DNA of 64,000 nucleotides from Flavobacterium stagni (GCF_004122105.1 NZ_SBKN01000001.1:372001-436000); one strand, 5' to 3'; shown: positions 1 to 9,391, counted from the first letter of the stretch. Made by a program: numbers and translations. Notes: generated by a model from the letters alone, not told the origin.

Positions 1-924
1 ATTCATGTTCAAATATCCGTTGAAGTCGCCTCCTAACACTTGGTTGGCTACAATCACTGCGAAATAATCCGGATCTGATAATTTTAAATTCACCGAATTC
101 ACAACAGCAATTTCCGATTGAACCGCATTAGGCATATCGACAAAATTGATCTGTGTGAATTGTACATTACTTGGCGAAGTGTATGAAATTTGTGGAGCGG
201 TAGCTTTTGTCCAATTTTCGAACAATTTGGTAGCCATTTTTTTCACCTCTTTGAATTTCACATCCCCGATGATCACCAAATACGCTTTTTCAGGAACAAA
301 ATAGGTCGCATAGTTTTGTTTAACGTCATCTAACGTAACATTTTTGATGGTTTCTTCAGTCAAATATTCTCCTGCAGGATGATTTTTGCTGTACACCAAA
401 ACATTCTCCACGCGTCCCGCTACAGCTGGAACACTTTTTTCTTGGGTTTTTAATCCTTCGATTAATTTATCGCGTTCTTTATCAAACTCTTCTTGTGTGA
501 AATTGGGCATCAACATTCCTTCAGCCATCAATTCCATGATGCGTTTTGAATATTTTGATAATCCGCTACCATAAGCACCACGTGCACTGAAACTAATATC
601 TGCGCCTAAGAAGTCGATTTCTTCATTGAACGCATCTTTGGAAGTTTTGGTAGAACCGTTCCCCATCAAACTGCTGGTTAGGTTGTCAACCCCTTTTTTA
701 TTTCCTTCCGCAAATGGAGCATTATCGATAGTTAAACTAAAAGATACACGGGGTAACTTATGGTCTTCAACCACCATTACTTTTAATCCGTTAGGTAACG
801 AAAAAATTTCAGGTTTTTTGATTTGAATCGCAGGGGCTGGTCCCGGTTTAGGTTGTGGTCGGTCTTGTGCTTGCATAGTTAAGGTTAAAAACAAGCCGGA
901 TAGAAGTATAATAGATTTTCTCAT
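1..924 (-). CDS. M16 family peptidase-like protein, non-catalytic partner (3' end cut by window)
   Basis: The minus-strand frame starts with ATG at 924 and stays open to base 1, giving 308 residues without a stop; the C-terminus lies outside the window. It opens with a signal peptide ending near MQAQ, then a proline-rich stretch and a typical M16 N-terminal domain (ISFSARGAYGSG, ILVGDVKF-like region). The zinc motif HxxEH that the downstream paralogue carries is absent; the equivalent region reads around GNKKGVDNLTSSLM. M16 proteases in Bacteroidota are often encoded as an active/inactive pair forming a heterodimer, so this is probably the structural subunit. Only 10 bp separate it from the active member at 935-2263, which is transcribed first. 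Confidence 0.85.
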   Translation of the reverse strand, partial: MRKSIILLSGLFLTLTMQAQDRPQPKPGPAPAIQIKKPEIFSLPNGLKVMVVEDHKLPRVSFSLTIDNAPFAEGNKKGVDNLTSSLMGNGSTKTSKDAFNEEIDFLGADISFSARGAYGSGLSKYSKRIMELMAEGMLMPNFTQEEFDKERDKLIEGLKTQEKSVPAVAGRVENVLVYSKNHPAGEYLTEETIKNVTLDDVKQNYATYFVPEKAYLVIIGDVKFKEVKKMATKLFENWTKATAPQISYTSPSNVQFTQINFVDMPNAVQSEIAVVNSVNLKLSDPDYFAVIVANQVLGGDFNGYLNMN

Positions 925-934
925 GTTGTTTCAA

Positions 935-2263
935 TTATTTAGATTCAGCTTTGTCTTTAGCAGGAACATAATCCAAAATCAAACGCTGATTTGGGTTCAA
1001 ATACTTTTTCGCAATATCACGAATTTCTTCACGCGTGATCGAACGGTACATTTCGATTTCTGTGTTGATTAAATTCACATCACCGTATAACAAATAGTAT
1101 GAAGCCAAATTCTCAGCAACTCCTTCTACACTTGCATTGCTATTTACATAGTTATTTTCAAATTGATTTTGCAATTTTTGATAATCCTTTTCAGAGATTA
1201 AATCCGTTTGCAATTTCACGATCTCTTCATCGATTTCTTTAATCAAATCAGCTGACGTGGCATCTCCTTGAGGCATTCCATATAAAATGTACATACCATA
1301 ATCTTCTTGCGAATAGTTGAATGCGCCAATCTGTAACGCCATTTTCTTATCGTCTACGATTTTTTTGTACAATTTCGAACTGTTACCATCGCTTAAATAC
1401 GAAGAAATCATATCCAACACACGCGCGTCGCGTGATTTCATGGAAGGCGTTCTATAAGAAGCCACCACCATTGGTTTTTGAATATTAGGATCTTCATAAG
1501 TGGCGTGCATTTCTTTAGTGATTGGATCTTCTACAAACGTTTCACGCTTAATTTCTTCACCGCGCGGAATTGGAGCAAAATATTTTTGAATCCATTCTTT
1601 GGTTTGAGCAACATCGATCTGACCTGCTATCACCAAAACAGCATTGTTTGGAGTATAATACTTTTTATTGAACGCTTGGAACTCTTCTAAGGTTGAAGCA
1701 TCCAAATGTTCCATTGATCCGATGGTTGCCCAACGGTAAGGGTGTTTGAAAAACATATTGCGTTTTACCTCGGCAATTAACTGACCATAGGGTTGGTTAT
1801 CAACACGCAAACGTTTTTCTTCTTTTACCACTTCATTTTGTGTATCAACACCTATTTGATTAATTACAGGGTGCATTAATCGCTCTGATTCCATCCACAA
1901 TCCTAATTCAAGATTATTTGATGGAAAAACTTCGAAGTAATAGGTACGGTCATCGGTAGTATTGGCATTGTTTGTTCCTCCATTACCTGTAACTATTTTA
2001 AACCATTCCCCTCTTTTAATGTTTTGTGTTCCTTCAAACAATAAATGTTCAAAAAAGTGAGCAAAACCAGTACGGTCCGGTCTTTCATCCTTGGCTCCCA
2101 CATGATACATTACCGAAGTAATCACTACAGGCGCCGAAGGATCATTATGGAGAATGACGTGCATTCCATTGGCTAAATCATACTCTTCAAATGCAACTTT
2201 TTGAGCATGAGCAGTACCTCCAAGCATAAGCAATGAACTTAAAGCGATTAAAGATTTTTTCAT
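935..2263 (-). CDS. M16 family zinc metallopeptidase (insulinase/pitrilysin-like), catalytic subunit
   Basis: 442 residues with a signal peptide (about 1-20, ending AHAQ), so exported to the periplasm. The inverted zinc motif HxxEH is intact as HFFEH at residues 69-73, followed by LLFEGT, and the third ligand is likely the Glu in NEVVKEEKR near residue 149. The C-terminal half (from about residue 190) is the second M16 domain. The family cleaves peptides and small proteins inside a closed chamber. Partner at 1-924 lacks the zinc site, supporting an active/inactive heterodimer encoded in one operon. Substrate is not inferable. Confidence 0.92.
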   Translation of the reverse strand: MKKSLIALSSLLMLGGTAHAQKVAFEEYDLANGMHVILHNDPSAPVVITSVMYHVGAKDERPDRTGFAHFFEHLLFEGTQNIKRGEWFKIVTGNGGTNNANTTDDRTYYFEVFPSNNLELGLWMESERLMHPVINQIGVDTQNEVVKEEKRLRVDNQPYGQLIAEVKRNMFFKHPYRWATIGSMEHLDASTLEEFQAFNKKYYTPNNAVLVIAGQIDVAQTKEWIQKYFAPIPRGEEIKRETFVEDPITKEMHATYEDPNIQKPMVVASYRTPSMKSRDARVLDMISSYLSDGNSSKLYKKIVDDKKMALQIGAFNYSQEDYGMYILYGMPQGDATSADLIKEIDEEIVKLQTDLISEKDYQKLQNQFENNYVNSNASVEGVAENLASYYLLYGDVNLINTEIEMYRSITREEIRDIAKKYLNPNQRLILDYVPAKDKAESK

Positions 2264-2448
2264 AAGAATTAGTTATTTGTTTTTTGGGTTATCACCCTGC
2301 GTTAAATCGAATGTCCCATTAGTATATCGGAACGGAATTCTGTTACACAAATGTAATTTTTTTACCTGAGGATACTGAAGAATTTAATACTTGACTTTCA
2401 AATATTTGTAAGTCCTTGATTATAAAGGAAAGTATTTTACAAAAGCGC

Positions 2449-2478
2449 TTGTTTCGATAAAATATATTTGTATATTTG
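2449..2478 (+). promoter_or_regulatory. Promoter of rplU-rpmA
   Basis: TTG at 2449-2451, 19-bp spacer, TATATTTG at 2471-2478. This matches the Bacteroidota sigma-A consensus TTG-N17-23-TAnnTTTG. It sits 34 bp before the rplU start codon and away from the divergent M16 gene. Confidence 0.7.
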
Positions 2479-2511
2479 CAACCTTAAAATTTTTAACTAA
2501 ACATTATTGTT

Positions 2512-2967
2512 ATGTACGCAATCGTAGAGATAGCAGGGCAACAATTCAAAGTAAGCAAAGACCAGAAAGTTTTTGTTCACCGTTTAGCGAACGAAGAAGG
2601 TTCAAAAGTTTCTTTTGACAAAGTTCTTTTATTAGACGACAACGGAACAATTACGATCGGCGCCCCAGCTATAGAAGGTGCTTCAGTAGAAGCGAAAGTT
2701 TTACAACACCTTAAAGGTGAAAAAGTAATCGTTTTCAAAAAGAAAAGAAGAAAAGGTTACAAAAAGAAAAACGGTCACCGTCAAGCGTTAACCCAAATCG
2801 TAATTGAAGGTATTGCAGCAACAGGTGCAAAAAAAGCGGCTAAAAAAGAAGCAGCTCCAGCAGTAGAAGCTACTGAAGAAGCGCCTAAAAAAGCAAAAGC
2901 GCCTAAAGCAGAAAAATCAGAGGATGCACCAAAAGCTCCAAAGAAAACGAAAAAAACAGAAGAGTAA
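2512..2967 (+). CDS. rplU: 50S ribosomal protein L21
   Basis: 151 residues. Residues 1-100 are the standard L21 fold (MYAIVEIAGQQFKV at the start, KRRKGYKKKNGHRQ near residue 85), which binds 23S rRNA domain VI. The last 50 residues form a low-complexity Lys/Ala/Glu tail (repeated KKA and APK), making the protein half again longer than E. coli L21; such tails are common in Bacteroidota. rpmA follows after 22 bp, the usual L21-L27 operon. Confidence 0.97.
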   Translation: MYAIVEIAGQQFKVSKDQKVFVHRLANEEGSKVSFDKVLLLDDNGTITIGAPAIEGASVEAKVLQHLKGEKVIVFKKKRRKGYKKKNGHRQALTQIVIEGIAATGAKKAAKKEAAPAVEATEEAPKKAKAPKAEKSEDAPKAPKKTKKTEE

Positions 2968-2989
2968 TAACTTATAAAACCAAAACATC

Positions 2990-3250
2990 ATGGCTCACAA
3001 GAAAGGTGTCGGTAGTTCTAAGAACGGTAGAGAATCAGAGTCGAAACGACTTGGTGTAAAAATCTATGGTGGCCAAGCGGCTATCGCAGGTAACATTATC
3101 GTTAGACAACGTGGTTCTAAACACAACCCAGGTGAAAATGTATATATGGGGAAAGACCATACATTACACGCTAAGGTTGATGGAATTGTAAAATTCCAGA
3201 AAAAAGGGGACAACAAATCATTTGTATCTGTTGAACCATTCCAAGCTTAA
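2990..3250 (+). CDS. rpmA: 50S ribosomal protein L27
   Basis: 86 residues beginning [16 protein letters not shown], the conserved N-terminus that reaches the peptidyl transferase centre. It starts directly with AHKKG, so the cleavable N-terminal extension seen in Firmicutes L27 is absent. Second gene of the rplU-rpmA operon; an intrinsic terminator follows 20 bp after the stop. Confidence 0.98.
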   Translation: MAHKKGVGSSKNGRESESKRLGVKIYGGQAAIAGNIIVRQRGSKHNPGENVYMGKDHTLHAKVDGIVKFQKKGDNKSFVSVEPFQA

Positions 3251-3269
3251 TACTTTGTATTAGAATATA

Positions 3270-3302
3270 AAAAAACCCGCTCCTTTGGAGCGGGTTTTTT
3301 TA
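3270..3302 (+). terminator. Intrinsic terminator of rplU-rpmA
   Basis: Stem ACCCGCTCC / GGAGCGGGT with a short TTT loop, followed by a run of T; an A run precedes it. Confidence 0.9.
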
Positions 3303-3342
3303 TGCATATTAATTAAAAATGAAAATATTCTTGGAGTAGTGC

Positions 3343-3368
3343 AAAAAAAACCACCTCGAAAGGTGGCT
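3343..3368 (-). terminator. Intrinsic terminator of the acc operon
   Basis: On the minus strand GCCACCT-TTCG-AGGTGGT followed by T8. The loop is the stable UUCG tetraloop type. It begins a few bases after the accC stop codon. Confidence 0.88.
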
Positions 3369-3373
3369 TTATT

Positions 3374-4720
3374 TTAATTGGGATCTTTCATTTTGAACGA
3401 TTCCATGAATTTTGTGGTGTAATTACCCGCTACATAATCCGGTTCATCCATCAATTGACGGTGGAATGGGATTGTGGTTTTGATGCCTTCAATATAAAAC
3501 TCATCCAAAGCACGTTTCATTTTGTTGATGGCCTCTTCACGAGTTTGTGCCGTAGTAATCAACTTCGCAATCATGGAGTCATAGTTAGGCGGAATCGTAT
3601 ACCCAGCGTAAACATGCGTATCTAAACGAACTCCATGTCCGCCTGGCGCATGCAATACGGTGATTTTTCCTGGAGAAGGACGGAAGTCATTATACGGATC
3701 TTCCGCATTAATACGACATTCGATTGAGTGCAATTGTGGTAAATAATTTTTACCAGAAATCGGCACACCCGCTGCCACCAATATTTGTTCGCGAATTAAG
3801 TCGTAATCAATTACTTGCTCCGTAATAGGATGTTCCACTTGGATACGCGTATTCATCTCCATGAAGTAGAAATTACGGTGTTTATCCACCAAGAACTCAA
3901 CCGTTCCAGCTCCTTCATACTGAATAAACTCTGCTGCTTTTACGGCTGCATCTCCCATACGTTGACGTAAATCATCCGTCATAAATGGAGAAGGCGTTTC
4001 TTCAGTTAGTTTTTGGTGACGACGTTGTACAGAACAATCACGTTCTGACAAGTGACAAGCTTTACCATAAGAATCTCCTACTACTTGAATTTCAATATGA
4101 CGAGGTTCTTCAATCAATTTTTCCATGTACATACCATCGTTTCCGAAGGCAGCAGCTGCTTCTAATCGCGCACTTTCCCAAGCTTTTTCAAGCTCTTCTT
4201 CTTTCCAGATAGCACGCATTCCTTTACCACCACCACCGGCAGTAGCTTTCATCATTACCGGATAACCGATTTCTTTCGCTACAACTTTTGCTTGTTCAAA
4301 AGATTCTAAAATCCCATCTGAACCCGGTACACAAGGTACACCAGCCGCTTTCATAGTCGCTTTGGCAGTTGCTTTGTCTCCCATTTTTTCAATCATTTCA
4401 GGAGAAGCACCAATAAACTTGATACCGTGCTCTTGACAGATTTTAGAAAATTTTGCATTTTCTGAAAGGAAACCATATCCTGGGTGAATTGCATCTGCAT
4501 TGGTAATTTCTGCAGCCGCAATGATATTGGACATTTTTAAATACGACAGATTACTAGGTGCAGGTCCGATACAAACCGCTTCATCTGCAAACTTTACGTG
4601 TAAACTTTCTGCGTCAGCTGTAGAATAAACCGCAACGGTTTTGATTCCCATCTCACGACACGTACGAATTACGCGCAAAGCGATTTCGCCTCTATTGGCA
4701 ATTAATATTTTCTTGAACAT
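3374..4720 (-). CDS. accC: Acetyl-CoA carboxylase biotin carboxylase subunit
   Basis: 448 residues, full length for AccC. N-terminal domain starts [17 protein letters not shown]; the ATP-grasp glycine loop GGGGKGM is near residue 163; catalytic-site strings [14 protein letters not shown] (about 285-300) and the RINAEDP motif are present. It carboxylates the biotin on AccB using ATP and bicarbonate, the first step of fatty-acid synthesis. It is the last gene of yceD-rpmF-fabH-accB-accC on the minus strand and has its own terminator. Confidence 0.97.
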   Translation of the reverse strand: MFKKILIANRGEIALRVIRTCREMGIKTVAVYSTADAESLHVKFADEAVCIGPAPSNLSYLKMSNIIAAAEITNADAIHPGYGFLSENAKFSKICQEHGIKFIGASPEMIEKMGDKATAKATMKAAGVPCVPGSDGILESFEQAKVVAKEIGYPVMMKATAGGGGKGMRAIWKEEELEKAWESARLEAAAAFGNDGMYMEKLIEEPRHIEIQVVGDSYGKACHLSERDCSVQRRHQKLTEETPSPFMTDDLRQRMGDAAVKAAEFIQYEGAGTVEFLVDKHRNFYFMEMNTRIQVEHPITEQVIDYDLIREQILVAAGVPISGKNYLPQLHSIECRINAEDPYNDFRPSPGKITVLHAPGGHGVRLDTHVYAGYTIPPNYDSMIAKLITTAQTREEAINKMKRALDEFYIEGIKTTIPFHRQLMDEPDYVAGNYTTKFMESFKMKDPN

Positions 4721-4795
4721 CCTGTTTCAATTTAAATTAAACATCGATTTGAACACGACACAAGAATCCTGTGTGCGTATTAAAATCACAACAAA

Positions 4796-5281
4796 TTAAG
4801 ACGGATCTACCAAGAATAACGGTTGATCAAACTCTACTGGTGACATATCGTCTACCAAGATTTTTACGATTTTTCCAGAAACCTCTGATTCGATTTCGTT
4901 GAATAATTTCATCGCTTCAACTACACATAGTACATCTCCTTTTCCAATAGATGTTCCTACTTCTACGAATGCAGGTTTATCGGGAGCTGGCTTACGGTAG
5001 AAAGTTCCGATCATTGGCGATTTAATAGTGATATATTTCGCATCATCGGCTGCAGGTGCGGCTGCTACAGGAGCTGCAGGTGCGGCTGCTACAGGAGCTG
5101 GTGCGGCTACTTGCGTCATCACAGGAGCTGCAGGAGCAGACTGCACATAAGTAATATCAGGAGTATTCCCTTCTAGGGTAGTACGGATGGTAATTTTCAC
5201 ATCACCTGTTTCCAATTTAACCTCAGCAACACCCGAGTTGGATACGAATTTGATTAGATTTTGAATCTCTTTTAAATCCAT
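4796..5281 (-). CDS. accB: Acetyl-CoA carboxylase biotin carboxyl carrier protein
   Basis: 161 residues. C-terminal biotinyl domain carries EAMKL with the biotin-accepting Lys at residue 125. The N-terminal domain (about 1-40) is joined by an Ala/Pro-rich flexible linker (about 48-80). At DNA level the linker holds a perfect 24-bp tandem duplication (5051-5074 and 5075-5098) encoding an Ala/Pro octapeptide twice. The 75 bp before accC carry no obvious terminator, so accBC are probably co-transcribed. Confidence 0.97.
   Translation of the reverse strand: MDLKEIQNLIKFVSNSGVAEVKLETGDVKITIRTTLEGNTPDITYVQSAPAAPVMTQVAAPAPVAAAPAAPVAAAPAADDAKYITIKSPMIGTFYRKPAPDKPAFVEVGTSIGKGDVLCVVEAMKLFNEIESEVSGKIVKILVDDMSPVEFDQPLFLVDPS
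5051..5098 (-). repeat. 24-bp tandem duplication in the accB linker
   Basis: Two identical 24-bp units back to back, in frame, each encoding eight Ala/Pro/Val residues of the swinging linker. Likely a slippage product that changes only linker length. Confidence 0.85.
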
Positions 5282-5305
5282 AGTTCTTTCGTTTTAGTTA
5301 TCGTT

Positions 5306-6304
5306 TTATTGTTTGTTGTATGCCCATTTTAAGTAGATAGCTCCCCAAGTGAAACCACCACCGAATGCGGCAAAAATCAGATTATCTCCTTTTTTCAACT
5401 GACTTTCATAGTCAGATAACAACAACGGTAAAGTTGCTGAAGTTGTGTTTCCATAACGTTGGATGTTGATCAATACCTTTGATTCATCCAACCCCATACG
5501 TTGGGCAGTTGCATCAATGATGCGACGATTAGCTTGGTGGGCAACCAACCAATTGATATCATCGTGTGTCAAATTATTGCGTTGCATAATTTTTTCGCTC
5601 ACATCTGCCATACCAGAAACTGCATATTTAAATACAGTTTTCCCATCTTGGAATACAAAATGTTGTCCGTTTTCTACAGTATCTTTTGAAGCGGGAAGGA
5701 TAGAACCCCCTGCGTCAATTTTCAAATATTCGCGTCCAATTCCGTCAGAACGTAAAAATTCATCTTGTAAGCCTAAGCCTTCTGTATTGGGTTCAAATAA
5801 AACCGCTCCACCACCATCACCAAAAATGATACAAGTAGCACGATCGGTGTAATCAATAATGGATGACATTTTATCGGCACCAATCAACAACACTTTTTTA
5901 TAGCGTCCTGATTGAATGTAAGCGGAAGCTGTAGACATCCCGTAAAGGAAACTCGAACAGGCGGCTGACAAATCAAAAGCGAATGCATTAACTGCACCAA
6001 TTTGAGAAGCCACATAGACTCCGGTTGAAGCCACAGGCATATCGGGTGTAGCCGTAGCCATAATGATTAAGTCGATAGTTAACGGATCGATATTATTTTT
6101 TTCAATAAGATTTTGAGCGGCTTTTATCGCCAAATAGGAAGTTCCTTTTCCGGGCTCTTTTAGCAATCTTCTTTCTTTAATTCCGGTACGCGTAGTAATC
6201 CATTCGTCGTTGGTGTCAACCATTTGTTCTAATACGGCATTCGACAAAACGAAATCCGGAACATAAGAGCCTACGGCTGTAATAGCGGCGGTAATTGTAC
6301 TCAT
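5306..6304 (-). CDS. fabH: 3-oxoacyl-[ACP] synthase III
   Basis: 332 residues. The catalytic triad is complete: Cys116 in DLSAACSSF, His256 in VAHQANRR and Asn286 in YGNTTSATLP. The enzyme condenses an acyl-CoA primer with malonyl-ACP to start fatty-acid chains; in Bacteroidota it often takes branched primers, but that cannot be judged here. Located between rpmF and accB, a conserved lipid-synthesis cluster. A weak terminator lies between rpmF and this gene, so part of its expression may come from its own promoter. Confidence 0.96.
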   Translation of the reverse strand: MSTITAAITAVGSYVPDFVLSNAVLEQMVDTNDEWITTRTGIKERRLLKEPGKGTSYLAIKAAQNLIEKNNIDPLTIDLIIMATATPDMPVASTGVYVASQIGAVNAFAFDLSAACSSFLYGMSTASAYIQSGRYKKVLLIGADKMSSIIDYTDRATCIIFGDGGGAVLFEPNTEGLGLQDEFLRSDGIGREYLKIDAGGSILPASKDTVENGQHFVFQDGKTVFKYAVSGMADVSEKIMQRNNLTHDDINWLVAHQANRRIIDATAQRMGLDESKVLINIQRYGNTTSATLPLLLSDYESQLKKGDNLIFAAFGGGFTWGAIYLKWAYNKQ

Positions 6305-6392
6305 AGTCTAGTTTAATAGTCCTTGAAAATCAGAAATTTTCAAAGGGTGGAAATTACAAAAAAATATTGAGTTATTCTTTATCTACTGAAAA

Positions 6393-6423
6393 AACAAAAA
6401 ACTCCCACATAGGTGAGAGTTTG
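6393..6423 (-). terminator. Terminator between rpmF and fabH
   Basis: Minus strand: stem AACTCTCAC / GTGGGAGTT with a CTAT loop and then TTTTTTG. Placed just after rpmF; it would partly separate yceD-rpmF from fabH-accBC. Confidence 0.65.
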
Positions 6424-6444
6424 ATGGAATTTTTTCCGTATATA

Positions 6445-6639
6445 TTAAGCCTCAGCTACTGATTTATCAATAACTACTTGCCCTCTGTAATACATTTTAC
6501 CTTCATGCCAGTAAGCTCTGTGGTACAAATGAGCCTCACCAGTCACAGGACATGTAGCGATAGTAGCTACAGTAGCCTTGTAGTGAGTTCTTCTCTTGTC
6601 TCTTCTGGTAGATGACTGTCTTCTCTTAGGATGTGCCAT
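6445..6639 (-). CDS. rpmF: 50S ribosomal protein L32
   Basis: 64 residues, [19 protein letters not shown] at the N-terminus. Only one cysteine is present ([10 protein letters not shown]), so the four-Cys zinc ribbon of many L32 proteins is missing and this is the zinc-independent form. Follows yceD by 8 bp, the classical yceD-rpmF arrangement. Confidence 0.96.
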   Translation of the reverse strand: MAHPKRRQSSTRRDKRRTHYKATVATIATCPVTGEAHLYHRAYWHEGKMYYRGQVVIDKSVAEA

Positions 6640-6647
6640 TTTTTATA

Positions 6648-7187
6648 TTATTTATCCGTTAATAGTTGTTTTAATTTATCCCATCGGGGATCTGTATTTT
6701 CTTCTTTAATCTCTTCTTTTACTTCTTTAACCGAATTTACCGACAATTGCTCCAATGCTTCATTTTTGAGTGTTCCATCTTTTACTCCAGGATGCACTCG
6801 CTTTTGCGGCACAGACAACACGATTAACTCGTATACATATTGTGTAATGTCAATTTGATGTTCGCCATGTGGCAAAATCAACAATTCTTCATTTTCATTA
6901 TTAAAGGCATCTCCAAACTTAACCAACAGTTTTATAGCACCTTTGATTGGCAAATCAAACATTTCTCCTGTAACATCACAGGGCACAAAAACAGTTCCTT
7001 TATGTTTGAACGTCATTTCCATAAAAGTAGTCTTCTTATCTAAGGTTACTTTTACATCGACGGCACAATTTTCAAAATCACAATACTCGTATGCGTCAAA
7101 GAACTTCTGTGTAATTTGATAATCAAATTGGTGTTTTCCCAACTTTAACCCTGTGAAAGGAATTAAAAAATCATTCGTAACTTTCAT
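6648..7187 (-). CDS. DUF177 / YceD family protein
   Basis: About 179 residues starting MKVTNDFLIPFTGLKLGKH. The frame extends upstream to a TTG at 7220, but ATG at 7187 (or the adjacent one at 7190) fits family N-termini. Two cysteines lie in YEYCDFENCAVDV; the family's CDVTGE-like motif reads VPCDVTGEMFDLP. YceD/DUF177 proteins are linked to 23S rRNA accumulation and are encoded beside rpmF throughout bacteria, as here. The protein ends with a Glu/Lys-rich tail (EVKEEIKEEN). Confidence 0.9.
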   Translation of the reverse strand: MKVTNDFLIPFTGLKLGKHQFDYQITQKFFDAYEYCDFENCAVDVKVTLDKKTTFMEMTFKHKGTVFVPCDVTGEMFDLPIKGAIKLLVKFGDAFNNENEELLILPHGEHQIDITQYVYELIVLSVPQKRVHPGVKDGTLKNEALEQLSVNSVKEVKEEIKEENTDPRWDKLKQLLTDK

Positions 7188-7231
7188 CATTTCACCAATT
7201 TGCCAAAATTGAAGCCTCAACTTTGGGAGTG

Positions 7232-7259
7232 CAAAGATATAAATTTATCTCAAATCCAA
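7232..7259 (-). promoter_or_regulatory. Promoter of yceD-rpmF operon
   Basis: Minus strand TTG (7257-7259), 17-bp spacer, TATCTTTG (7232-7239). A transcript would start near 7226, which includes the ATG codons at 7190/7187. Confidence 0.65.
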
Positions 7260-7264
7260 AAGGG

Positions 7265-8329
7265 TTATGCCCCTTTTTTTGATTCCAATTGTTTTTCTTT
7301 GATTTTCAATGGGTTTTTCGACCATTCTTGAAACTCTTGACGGGCTCCATAAATATCAATTGCCTTATACACTGCTTCTTTAAAAGAGGAAGCATCGGCT
7401 TGATTTTTTCCTGCAATTTCAAAGGCTGTTCCATGATCAGGTGAAGTACGAATTTTATCCAAACCTGCCGTATAATTCACCCCTTGTCCAAAAGACAAGG
7501 TTTTAAACGGAATTAATCCTTGATCATGATACGATGCTATTACTGCATCAAACTTTTCATGTTGCCCCGAACCAAAAAAACCATCAGCAGAGTACGGCCC
7601 AAAAGCCAAAATGCCTTTGTCAAACATTTTTTTAATAGCGGGTTTTAAAATCTCTTGATCTTCTTTTCCTATCACGCCATTATCTCCCGCATGTGGATTT
7701 AAACCCAACACAGCAATTTTGGGGCGATTAATGCGAAAATCTTGTTTTAATGTATGGTAAATGGTTTCAATTTTCTGAATTACACGCGCTTCTGTAAGGT
7801 GTTTTGAGACTTCATTCACAGGAACATGATCGGTCATTAAACCCACACGCAATTGGTCATGCACCATCAGCATTAACGCATCTCCTTTTAATTCTTTATC
7901 CAAATAATCGGTATGACCTGGGAAAGCAAATCCTTCCGACTGAATGTTATACTTATTAATAGGTGCTGTTACCAAAGCATCGATTTCATTCTTCTTCAAG
8001 GCTTCGGTAGCGGCCTTAAAGGATTTAATCGCATACGCTCCTACTTCATCACTCAACTGACCAAATTGAATATCAACAGCTTCTTTCCAAACATTCAACA
8101 CATTCACTTTGCCTACCACCAACTGATCTAAGCGATCAATACCATGCAATGGCAATTCAGAATTCATGGTTTTCTTAATAAAAGACAGAATTTTTACATT
8201 GGCAAAAATCACTGGCGTACACAACTCCAACATTCGTGTATCCTCAAAGGTCTTTAACACCACTTCACTGCCAATGCCGTTTAGGTCTCCGATGGAAATT
8301 CCAACAATTATAGATTCTGCTTTTTTCAT
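7265..8329 (-). CDS. pdxA: 4-hydroxythreonine-4-phosphate dehydrogenase
   Basis: 354 residues. N-terminus contains GISIGDLNGIGSEV, the PdxA/PdxA-like phosphate-binding start; metal-ligand histidines appear in FPGHTDYL, LNPHAGDNG and ASYHDQGLIP. The reaction is NAD-dependent oxidation of 4-phosphohydroxy-threonine in pyridoxal 5'-phosphate synthesis. Divergent from ribE, with back-to-back promoters, so two cofactor pathways share one intergenic region. The C-terminus ends in a Lys-rich tail. Confidence 0.95.
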   Translation of the reverse strand: MKKAESIIVGISIGDLNGIGSEVVLKTFEDTRMLELCTPVIFANVKILSFIKKTMNSELPLHGIDRLDQLVVGKVNVLNVWKEAVDIQFGQLSDEVGAYAIKSFKAATEALKKNEIDALVTAPINKYNIQSEGFAFPGHTDYLDKELKGDALMLMVHDQLRVGLMTDHVPVNEVSKHLTEARVIQKIETIYHTLKQDFRINRPKIAVLGLNPHAGDNGVIGKEDQEILKPAIKKMFDKGILAFGPYSADGFFGSGQHEKFDAVIASYHDQGLIPFKTLSFGQGVNYTAGLDKIRTSPDHGTAFEIAGKNQADASSFKEAVYKAIDIYGARQEFQEWSKNPLKIKEKQLESKKGA

Positions 8330-8356
8330 GCGCTTTTGAAGTCGGTTTTTATTGCG

Positions 8357-8377
8357 TACTTTTGAAGGGCAAATTTA
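8357..8377. promoter_or_regulatory. Back-to-back -7 boxes of ribE (+) and pdxA (-)
   Basis: Plus strand TACTTTTG at 8357-8364 faces ribE; minus strand TAAATTTG (complement of 8370-8377) faces pdxA. Only 5 bp separate the two boxes, so polymerase binding at the two promoters should be mutually exclusive. Confidence 0.55.
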
Positions 8378-8394
8378 GAAAATAAAAACGACAA

Positions 8395-8988
8395 ATGTTT
8401 ACAGGAATCATAGAAACCCTAGGAACAATCACGGCATTGGAAAAAGACCAAGAAAACTTGCACATTACCGTGTCCAGCTCCTTAACTCAAGAATTGAAAA
8501 TTGACCAAAGTGTTGCACATAACGGCGTTTGTTTGACTGTTGTTGCTATTCAAGACAATCAATATACGGTTACCGCCATTCAAGAAACACTTTTAAAAAC
8601 CAATTTAGGGGATTGGAAAGTGGGCGATAAAGTGAATCTGGAGCGCGCTATGAAATTGGGTGATCGTTTGGACGGACATATTGTTCAAGGACATGTGGAT
8701 CAAATAGGATTATGTAAGGAAATCAAAGAAGCGCAAGGCAGTTGGTATTTTACATTTGAATACGATACTTCTTTATCCAACATCACCATAGAGAAAGGCT
8801 CAATAACCGTTAATGGCACCAGCTTAACCGTTGTAGATTCTAAAGAAAACGAATTCAGTGTGGCCATTATTCCTTACACCTATGAACACACTAACTTTCA
8901 TACGTTTGAAATCGGCACCAAAATAAACCTGGAATTTGACGTGGTTGGAAAGTATGTTTCCCGACTGTATGGCTTACACAAAGGATAA
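8395..8988 (+). CDS. ribE: Riboflavin synthase alpha chain
   Basis: 197 residues with the hallmark start MFTGIIETLGTI and two lumazine-binding repeats: residues 1-97 (with NGVCLTVV and HIVQGHVDQ) and 98-190 (with NGTSLTVVDS). It dismutates 6,7-dimethyl-8-ribityllumazine to riboflavin. Stands alone on the plus strand and ends at a bidirectional terminator. Confidence 0.96.
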   Translation: MFTGIIETLGTITALEKDQENLHITVSSSLTQELKIDQSVAHNGVCLTVVAIQDNQYTVTAIQETLLKTNLGDWKVGDKVNLERAMKLGDRLDGHIVQGHVDQIGLCKEIKEAQGSWYFTFEYDTSLSNITIEKGSITVNGTSLTVVDSKENEFSVAIIPYTYEHTNFHTFEIGTKINLEFDVVGKYVSRLYGLHKG

Positions 8989-8999
8989 TTGTAAAAAAC

Positions 9000-9031
9000 A
9001 AAAGCTTCAAGAATTACTTGAAGCTTTTTTT
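9000..9031. terminator. Bidirectional terminator between ribE and the small membrane protein
   Basis: AAAGCTTCAAG / CTTGAAGCTTT with a 5-nt loop, T run on the plus side and a T-rich stretch on the minus side. The last codons of the gene at 9007-9216, stop included, lie inside the stem. Confidence 0.85.
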
Positions 9032-9216
9032 ATTTTACTTATTTTATAAAATGCATAAAAAAGTGACGACACAAACAAGAACACCACTCCTTCATCTACG
9101 GGTAAACCCGGTGGTGGTGGGGGAATTGGGGCTGGTGGATTCGGGGCAGCAAACGTTACGTTTCCACTCAGAATCGCTACCATTAGCAGCAATACTTTCG
9201 TTAGGTCGATTTTCAT
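9007..9216 (-). CDS. Small proline-rich exported/membrane protein
   Basis: 69 residues: signal peptide (about 1-23, ending TFAA), a short mature stretch made almost only of proline (PNPPAPIPPPPPGLPVDEG, residues 25-43), one transmembrane helix (about 44-60, VVFLFVSSLFYAFYKI) and a basic tail KIKKASSNS. The promoter box TACTTTTA (9223-9230) lies 6 bp before the ATG, so the mRNA is nearly leaderless. No function is recognised. I have the impression that similar polyproline-GLPVD plus one-helix proteins are widespread in flavobacteria, but cannot verify it. Confidence 0.75.
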   Translation of the reverse strand: MKIDLTKVLLLMVAILSGNVTFAAPNPPAPIPPPPPGLPVDEGVVFLFVSSLFYAFYKISKIKKASSNS

Positions 9217-9365
9217 AGGGCGTAAAAGTATAAAAAAAAACTCTTTGTCAAAATTTTTTATATCATATTTTGGGACAATTGTTTAACTATTTACAATTCG
9301 TTAAACTTTCCTCATACTTTTTTATATAAACGTAAAAATATCAATTTTGGTTTACAAGAGGTAAA

Positions 9366-9391
9366 AAAAAAGACTCCAAATTTGGAGTCTT
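9366..9391 (-). terminator. Terminator of the CAU tRNA gene
   Basis: Minus strand AAAGACTCCAAA / TTTGGAGTCTTT, a near-perfect palindrome with almost no loop, followed by a T run. Confidence 0.85.
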
